From Anaerolineaceae bacterium (GTDB lineage Bacteria > Chloroflexota > Anaerolineae > Promineifilales > Promineifilaceae): a stretch of 64,000 nucleotides of DNA. Both the position numbers and the translations under genes were made by a program. Positions within the stretch are counted from its first letter, which is position 1; each line of letters starts with the position of its first letter. The stretch is from NCBI GenBank assembly GCA_002699125.1, contig PABI01000078.1, positions 62,001 through 126,000 on the forward strand, given 5' to 3'. This document shows, in pieces, positions 59,162-64,000 of the stretch. The notes under the pieces were generated by a model. The model was given only the letters and a program-made list of their open reading frames with translations, made no database searches and was not told the DNA's origin.

Positions 59162-59935
59162 CTATTTTTTTCTTTTCTGTTGGATACCTTCGGCCAAAAC
59201 GTCGGCGATGTGGCGCACGGACGGCCGTTTACCCTGTTTCTCCAGCCCGCCATTCATGTGCATCAGGCAGCTGATGTCGCCGGTAACCACGCAGTCGGCA
59301 CCGCTGTCAATGATGTGGGCCAGCTTTTTGCGCAGCATTGCGCCGCTCACGTCGGCCATCTTCACGCTGAACAGGCCGCCGAAGCCGCAGCAAATTTCAC
59401 TGTTGTCCCATGGTTGCACGGTTACGTTCTCCGTGTTTTCCAGCAATGTTTCGGCGGCGTCCTTTAAATTGAGCAGGCGGAGTCCGTGACAGGCGTGGTG
59501 GCAAACGGCCGTTTGCTGTTCCGGCAGTTGCGCTTGCAAATCGGTAATGCCCAGGCCATCAACGATAAATTCGCTGAATTCCCAGGTAAGGCTGGCCAAG
59601 CGTTCCGCTTCGGTCAACAACATAGGCTCGTCGGCAAAGAGGCGCGGGTATTCGTGGCGCACCATCGCCGCGCAGGAGCCGGACGGGGTGACAATCACCT
59701 CGGCCTCGCGGAACGTTTCGATGAAATGGCGGGCCACCTGGCGTGACTCATCCCAGTAGCCAGAGTTAAACGCCGGCTGGCCGCAGCACGTCTGCCCCGC
59801 CGGAAAATTAACCGTCAGGCCGAGATGTTCCAGCACCGCCACTACCGACATCCCGGTTTGCGGCGAAAGCATATCGACCATGCAGGTCACAAACAGCGAA
59901 ACCCGTTTCCCTTTTGGCGATGGTCTGTCAATCAT
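59162..59935 (-). CDS. lutA: Lactate utilization protein LutA (CCG-domain, glycolate-oxidase-like)
   Basis: LutA is the CCG-domain (GlcF-type) subunit of the lactate oxidation complex. The two CCG motifs are visible: CCGQPAFNSGYWDE and CCGFGGLFSVKMADVS, cysteine-rich sites for redox cofactor binding. I place the start at ATG 59935 (MIDRPSPKGKRVSLFV) instead of the track TTG 59956, since GGA sits 8 nt upstream; ribosome-site support is weak for either. It is the first gene of lutA-lutB-lutC and is preceded by a 225-bp gap with a palindromic repeat. It appears cotranscribed with the rhamnose genes or from its own unseen promoter. Confidence 0.93.
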   Translation of the reverse strand: MIDRPSPKGKRVSLFVTCMVDMLSPQTGMSVVAVLEHLGLTVNFPAGQTCCGQPAFNSGYWDESRQVARHFIETFREAEVIVTPSGSCAAMVRHEYPRLFADEPMLLTEAERLASLTWEFSEFIVDGLGITDLQAQLPEQQTAVCHHACHGLRLLNLKDAAETLLENTENVTVQPWDNSEICCGFGGLFSVKMADVSGAMLRKKLAHIIDSGADCVVTGDISCLMHMNGGLEKQGKRPSVRHIADVLAEGIQQKRKK

Positions 59936-60012
59936 AGTTTGGTCCGTTGCCAGCAAAATTGTCGTTTGACGAGCAAGAAATTAATCAACTGATTTCCTCA
60001 AAACACCTAATC

Positions 60013-60113
60013 TTGTCATTTCGACCAAAGGGAGAAATCCCTGAAGCTACAGTCAGATTATGAATTGGCTGGATTTAGAGGGATTTCTCGCCAAAAGCGG
60101 CTCGAAATGACAA
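60013..60113. repeat. Long palindromic repeat, TGTCATTTCGA family
   Basis: TTGTCATTTCGA (60013-60024) pairs with TCGAAATGACAA (60102-60113), and GAGAAATCCCT (60032) pairs with AGGGATTTCTC (60079). The ~101-bp element lies between the rhamnose genes and lutA. It is related to the element at 47590-47669 and could be a small non-autonomous element or a strong transcript-end hairpin. Confidence 0.8.
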
Positions 60114-60182
60114 ATAATGGTTGCTTGCTGTTCGCCAATCATTTTCTGAAAGAGCTAAAAGTCTCTTGAAGTCTCTGCCTGT

Positions 60183-62369
60183 TTAACGTAAGAATGCTTC
60201 GTGCAGGCCGCCATCGACGCTGATGATTTGCCCGGTAGTTTTGCTGAGCTTGCTGCTGGTGAGCAAATAGGCCGCCTCAGCCTGGTCGGCCAGAGTGATA
60301 GGCGCTTTGGTCAGCGTGCGCTGGGCATAGAAATTGGCCAGCTTGTCGCGCAACGCCTCGGTGTCCTCACTTTCGTCGAAGGCGATCTCGTACTTCGTCA
60401 GCGAACTGATGACCCGGTCACGGGGGAACATGCTGCTGCCTTCCACCACCGTCGCTGGAGCCAGACCGTTGGCCCGCACCAGCGGGGCCAGTTCAATGGC
60501 CAGTTCGCGCACCAGGTGGTTGGCGGCCGCTTTGCTCGTGTCATAAGCCACGGAGCCTTTTTTGGCCACGGCCGCATTCACGCTGGTCGTAAGCACAAGT
60601 GTACCCGACAGCCCCTGTGCTTCCCAAATCTTGCGTGCCTCATCGGCAATGAGGTAGCCACCTTTCACGTTGACGGCAAAGGTTAAATCCCATTGGGGGT
60701 CGGTGATACGGCCGTCTTTCGTCGGTGGCACAAACACACCGGCCGTCACAATGATGTTGTCGATGCCGCCATAAGCCAAAATCACCTGATTCAGCATGTT
60801 TTGCACCGATTCGCGGTTGGTGATGTCGGCGCGCAGGCCAATGGCCGGACCACAGGCGGAGATGCCCGTCCCGGCCACGCCGATGCCCATGCCGTATTTG
60901 TTGGTGAGTTCTGCGGCCGTTTCCTGTGCTGCTTCCTCGTTTAAATCCACACAAACCACATGCGCCCCTTCCTGGGCCACGCGATGGGCCGTCGCTTTGC
61001 CAATACCGCTGCCCGCTCCCACGACGATGACGACGTTGCGCGCTAACTCTTTTTCTGGTGGCATGCGCTGCAACTTTGCTTCTTCCAGCAGCCAATATTC
61101 GATGTCAAACGCTTCCTGGCGCGGCAAGCCCTGGTATTGGCTGATGGCTTCGGCAGCACGCATCACTTCGATGGCCAGGGAGTAGAATTCGGCTGTGACG
61201 CGGCTCTCGCTTTTGTTTTTGCTCCAGGCAATCAGCCCCACACCAGGAATGAGAATCACGGTCGGATTGGGATCACGCATGGCAGGGGAATTGGGATGTT
61301 TGCACGCCTCGTAATAAGCAGCATAATCCTCACGATAACTGGCCAAACCCGTCTCCAGCTTATCCAGCAGCGCCGCAAAATCTTCGGTTTGCGGATTCCA
61401 ATCCACGTAGAGCGGCTTGATTTTGGTGCGCAGAAAATGATCCGGGCAGGAGGTGCCAATCTCCGCCAGACGGACTGCATCGTGACTGTTAACAAATTCG
61501 AGCACGCTGTCGGTGATGTGCACGGTGCCGATGAACCGCTTCTGTTGTGATACCATGCCGCGCAGCGTGGGCAGGAGCTGAATGAGCAGCACTTCCCGCT
61601 CGGCCTTCGGCAGCGATTGGTATTTGGCACCGCCAAACGTGGCTTCTCCTTTGTCACGAGCTGCGATAAATTCGGCCGCTTGTTCGATGAGCGTCAGCGT
61701 CAATTCATAACATTCCTTGTCGTCATCAGCCCAATTAATCAGGCCGTGCTGGCCCATCACCAGCCCTTTGAGCTTAGGGTTTTTTGTGGCCATCGCACCC
61801 ATCACCAGTCCGAGGTCAAAACCGGGGCGCTGCCAGGGCACCCAGCCTACTTCGTCGCCGTACACTTCTTGGGTGAGCTGCTCCTGGTCTTTGCAGGCGG
61901 CAATGGCAATGGCGGAGATAGGATGCATGTGGTCCACGTGCCGCGCCGGAATGAAGCCGTGCAGCGGCGTGTCGATGGAGCTGGCGCGTGGGTTGAGGTT
62001 AAACGTGGTGTGCGGGTACATCGCCACCATTTGGTCCTCAATTTCCGTTTTGACGCCCTTTACTTCGGCCGCGTCGTAAATTTCTTGCAGTGCCAGCAGC
62101 TTGTCCATGTAAAGCGAGGCGAAGTTGGCGCGGGTAGAGGTGCGCAAATCGCCGCCGGAGCCTTTGACCCAGAGCACGTCCACTTCTTCGCCGGTCAGCG
62201 GGTCGGTCATCATCACTTTGGAGGAGGTATTGCCGCCGCCTGTGTTAGTGATGCGCTGATCATCGCCCAGAATGTTGGAACGGTAGCGCAGCCGCTCGAC
62301 GGGATCGAGCTGGTCGGCAACGCTGTCGTCCCAGTTGTAATCTACGTGTTTGAATTGTTTGTTTGACAT
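60183..62369 (-). CDS. Bifunctional rhamnulose-1-phosphate aldolase/lactaldehyde dehydrogenase (SDR)
   Basis: This 728-aa fusion has two enzyme parts. Residues 1 to about 420 are a class II aldolase with the zinc-ligand pair in HVDHMHPISAIAIAA. Residues about 450-728 are a short-chain dehydrogenase with the NAD fold VIVVGAGSGIGKATAHRVA and the YDTSKAAANHLV catalytic pair. Such fusions split L-rhamnulose-1-phosphate to dihydroxyacetone phosphate and lactaldehyde, then oxidise lactaldehyde to lactate. The operon context (rhamnulokinase and lactate oxidation genes) supports this reading. The substrate is inferred from family and neighbours. Confidence 0.93.
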   Translation of the reverse strand: MSNKQFKHVDYNWDDSVADQLDPVERLRYRSNILGDDQRITNTGGGNTSSKVMMTDPLTGEEVDVLWVKGSGGDLRTSTRANFASLYMDKLLALQEIYDAAEVKGVKTEIEDQMVAMYPHTTFNLNPRASSIDTPLHGFIPARHVDHMHPISAIAIAACKDQEQLTQEVYGDEVGWVPWQRPGFDLGLVMGAMATKNPKLKGLVMGQHGLINWADDDKECYELTLTLIEQAAEFIAARDKGEATFGGAKYQSLPKAEREVLLIQLLPTLRGMVSQQKRFIGTVHITDSVLEFVNSHDAVRLAEIGTSCPDHFLRTKIKPLYVDWNPQTEDFAALLDKLETGLASYREDYAAYYEACKHPNSPAMRDPNPTVILIPGVGLIAWSKNKSESRVTAEFYSLAIEVMRAAEAISQYQGLPRQEAFDIEYWLLEEAKLQRMPPEKELARNVVIVVGAGSGIGKATAHRVAQEGAHVVCVDLNEEAAQETAAELTNKYGMGIGVAGTGISACGPAIGLRADITNRESVQNMLNQVILAYGGIDNIIVTAGVFVPPTKDGRITDPQWDLTFAVNVKGGYLIADEARKIWEAQGLSGTLVLTTSVNAAVAKKGSVAYDTSKAAANHLVRELAIELAPLVRANGLAPATVVEGSSMFPRDRVISSLTKYEIAFDESEDTEALRDKLANFYAQRTLTKAPITLADQAEAAYLLTSSKLSKTTGQIISVDGGLHEAFLR

Positions 62370-62383
62370 TTTTTCCTCTTCAT

Positions 62384-63670
62384 TTACACAAGCCCAAAGG
62401 CCTGTTCTAAGTCGTGTATTTCTTTGTCGCCGATGGGAACGAGCTGGCCAAGAACGGCCGTATCAATCAAAGACCGTGCACTGTATTCGGCCACTTCCAG
62501 GCGATCAAAGGCATTCAAAATATCCGTGCCTACCGTCAGAACGCAATCGTTCTGCACCATCAACACCGGCGTGCTGAGCGAGATCATGTCGGCTACGGCT
62601 TCGACCTTCGTGTAAAGGGTCTTGAACGGAATCAGGGGGATATCGCGCAGCAAAATGAAGCTTTCCGGGATGGTGCGTGAATCGAAGTTGGCGGCGGTGA
62701 TAGCATAAGCGGTGGCGTTGGGGCATTGGGCGGTCATTACGCAGTTGATGTCAGCATGCCGGGCGTAAATCGCCTCGTGCAGCCGCACCGCCCGGCTGGG
62801 CAGCTTGCCCGCTTCGCGCACCCCGCTGCGGATGAGGACGACATCTTCGCCAGACAACAAACGCCGGTCGTGCCCGGTGGGCGTGATGAGGAAGCTGGTC
62901 TCATCCAGCCGTGCCGAAACAACGCCTTCGGTGCTGATCATCAGGTGACGGTCGTAGGCGCGGGTGGTGATCTCCACAATTTGCTGGCGCAGTTCGCGCT
63001 CGCGGCTGCTGTGCGCTGTAGGCACAAATTCGGGCAGCAAATTGTGACGCTGGTCAAACAAGTTTAGCGTGGGATCGGCCAACGTTTTCACCTCGCCCAG
63101 TGCCCGGGCGCGAATGAGGGTGCGGGCGCAAAAGTCAAGCGTTTCCAGACGGTGGAAGGCGTCCAGCAGCGTGGCCCCGGCGGCAGCCATGCCATGATTT
63201 TCCAGGATGACGATGTTGTACCCCTCGGCAAAGGTGGCAGCGATGCTCTCGCCCAGCATCTCACTGCCGGGCAGGGCATACGGTGCGTAGCCGACCGGTC
63301 CACAAATGCGGTTAGCCTGGGGAATGATGTGCGTTTCCGGCACCTTGCGCACAATGCTGAAGGAAACCAGCGCCGGCGGATGGGCGTGGACGATGGCGTT
63401 CAGATCGGGGCGCAGTTTGTAAATGGCGCGGTGGAACGGAAATTCTGAAGATGGCTTGTGTGGCCCTTCGATTGTGCCATCGGTTCGCACCAGCATCATA
63501 TCTTTGGGTGTCAGCTTGCCCTTGTCGATGCCGGAGGGGGTGATCCAGATGTCGCCGTTGTCGTCCTTGATGGAGAGGTTACCGCCGCTGAGGGTGGTCA
63601 TGCCGTTGTGATAAATGCGATTCATGATGGCGACGAGTTGGTCGCGGGGGTGTAAGAGTTGGAAGTTCAT
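62384..63670 (-). CDS. Tandem class II aldolase/adducin-family protein, second half degenerate
   Basis: The protein (428 aa from ATG 63670; the track 456-aa ORF adds 28 repeat-derived residues such as NLRNLRNLRI) has two class II aldolase repeats. The first (about 1-205) keeps the zinc-ligand pair in NAIVHAHPPALVSFS and GGNLSIKDDNG. In the second (about 230-428) the equivalent region reads NCVMTAQCPNATAYAI, so the histidines are lost and it is probably inactive or structural. It lies between the aldolase-dehydrogenase gene and the rhamnulokinase, and may be an auxiliary aldolase or an epimerase-type enzyme for a deoxysugar phosphate. Confidence 0.88.
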   Translation of the reverse strand: MNFQLLHPRDQLVAIMNRIYHNGMTTLSGGNLSIKDDNGDIWITPSGIDKGKLTPKDMMLVRTDGTIEGPHKPSSEFPFHRAIYKLRPDLNAIVHAHPPALVSFSIVRKVPETHIIPQANRICGPVGYAPYALPGSEMLGESIAATFAEGYNIVILENHGMAAAGATLLDAFHRLETLDFCARTLIRARALGEVKTLADPTLNLFDQRHNLLPEFVPTAHSSRERELRQQIVEITTRAYDRHLMISTEGVVSARLDETSFLITPTGHDRRLLSGEDVVLIRSGVREAGKLPSRAVRLHEAIYARHADINCVMTAQCPNATAYAITAANFDSRTIPESFILLRDIPLIPFKTLYTKVEAVADMISLSTPVLMVQNDCVLTVGTDILNAFDRLEVAEYSARSLIDTAVLGQLVPIGDKEIHDLEQAFGLV

Positions 63671-63680
63671 AATGTTTATC

Positions 63681-63706
63681 CGCAGATTGCGCAGATTACG
63701 CAGATT
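63681..63706. repeat. Triple CGCAGATT repeat over the rhamnulokinase stop codon
   Basis: CGCAGATT appears three times (63681, 63690, 63699). On the minus strand the rhaB stop (63698-63696) lies inside it, giving the C-terminal residues Gln-Lys-Ser-Ala. It is the same family as 4341 and 57561. Confidence 0.65.
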
Positions 63707-64000
63707 TTTGGCTTGTTTGATGGGCGAGTTGTTGGTATCGGCCGTATGCTTCATCCCACACGGCCGTATCCACCGGCTCGTATCTTCTTAATTCATCCAT
63801 CTCGGCCACAATTTGCCGCGCCTGGGTCAGGTCGGCGATTTCGCCAAGGGTGATGAACTGCACCAGGGCGTTGCCAATCACGGTGGCCTCAATGGGTCCG
63901 GTGACGACGGGCAGGCCGGTGGCGTTGGCTGTGAGCTGGTTGAGGAGCCGGTTTTGTGTACCGCCGCCAACGATGTGCAGGGTGGAAACAGGTTGGTTAG
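63696..64000 (-). CDS. rhaB: Rhamnulokinase (FGGY kinase), C-terminal part; 5' end beyond window
   Basis: Only the C-terminal ~100 residues are in the window; the frame is open to the right edge. It reads LHIVGGGTQNRLLNQLTAN, then TGLPVVTGPIEATVIGNALVQFITLGEIADL, which is the nucleotide-binding C-terminal domain of FGGY kinases and fits rhamnulokinase. It phosphorylates L-rhamnulose. The track shows only a 61-aa fragment because the start lies outside. It is followed on the same strand by the aldolase genes, and its stop lies in the dispersed CGCAGATT repeat. Rhamnulokinase versus another FGGY kinase is inferred from the neighbours. Confidence 0.85.
   Translation of the reverse strand, partial: NQPVSTLHIVGGGTQNRLLNQLTANATGLPVVTGPIEATVIGNALVQFITLGEIADLTQARQIVAEMDELRRYEPVDTAVWDEAYGRYQQLAHQTSQKSA

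Larger units (their letters stand above)
228..63765. repeat. Dispersed HIP1-like palindrome ACGGCCGT (about 109 copies)
   Basis: The octamer ACGGCCGT, often extended to AACGGCCGTT, recurs across the whole window. A manual scan gave about 109 full copies, for example near 228, 4181, 8175, 15281, 17096, 19173, 25553, 38050, 53823 and 59503. A given 8-mer is expected about once in 64 kb. Copies lie mostly inside coding sequences, in any frame, where they encode Thr-Ala-Val, Asn-Gly-Arg or Arg-Pro-Phe/Leu tripeptides. Some lie in intergenic or regulatory DNA, for example next to the serS -35 box (49631) and in a hairpin at 34769. The nearest known analogue is HIP1 (GCGATCGC) of cyanobacteria. The function is unknown. 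The count is by eye and may be off by a few. Confidence 0.93.

Noticed and set aside
1-64000. CRISPR arrays, tRNA or rRNA genes, prophage
   Set aside because: I looked for regularly spaced direct repeats, tRNA-like T-loop sequence and phage genes and saw none; the repeats present are short inverted or scattered elements.

Overview
The window reads as a chromosomal stretch of a free-living, mid-GC bacterium, most probably Chloroflexota (Anaerolineae/Ardenticatenia-like). This is an inference from style: sufC-B-D under a divergent SufR-like regulator, a serS T-box leader, many multi-GAF histidine kinases, a secreted subtilase with late repeat domains, a LuxR regulator with an NB-ARC-like ATPase, and mixed-origin sugar genes. 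No rRNA, tRNA, CRISPR array, transposase or phage gene was seen. Coding density is high. The only gene-free gap over 300 bases (49050-49637) is filled by the serS T-box leader and a dispersed hairpin. The next largest, 24428-24712, holds only one ACGGCCGT motif and the RBS of the next gene.

Layout. 1-4.7 kb: Fe-S assembly (sufR divergent from sufC-sufB-sufD, then a DUF59/SufT-like gene). 4.8-16.75 kb, minus strand: one tightly overlapping polysaccharide operon with five GT2 glycosyltransferase genes (one carrying two GT domains), a giant GT-C/starch-binding-like/Wzm fusion, and Wzt. 16.9-21.2 kb: a secreted subtilase, divergent from that operon. 21.3-24.4 kb: a receiver protein, a YbaK-type deacylase, a membrane-anchored unknown, and a GH13 amylase-type enzyme. 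24.7-36.2 kb, plus strand: a signalling block with a receiver, a membrane multi-GAF protein, a PF04672-type methyltransferase, a five-GAF histidine kinase, a threonine synthase fused to a receiver, and a receiver-kinase hybrid. 36.4-47.5 kb: DMT transporter, NDH-2, LuxR regulator, cupin, SnoaL-like, ParB-like, lipoprotein, FemAB-like acyltransferase, GT4 enzyme. 47.7-54.3 kb: serS with T-box, GNAT, two half-size ABC exporters. 54.4-64 kb, minus strand: phosphoesterase, VOC protein, gluconokinase, DUF624 protein, lutC-lutB-lutA, then rhamnose genes (aldolase/dehydrogenase, tandem class II aldolase, partial rhamnulokinase).

Genes that appear to work together: SufC/B/D and the DUF59 protein under SufR; five GT2 genes plus the Wzm fusion and Wzt for synthesis and ABC export of a glycan; RhaB, aldolase and lactaldehyde dehydrogenase feeding lactate to LutABC.

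The most striking whole-window signal is the palindrome ACGGCCGT (often AACGGCCGTT). I counted about 109 copies by eye, where about one is expected by chance. It occurs inside genes and between them, on a scale like cyanobacterial HIP1. The second is a pair of unusual gene fusions: a GT-C glycosyltransferase joined to the polysaccharide export permease, and threonine synthase joined to a phospho-receiver.
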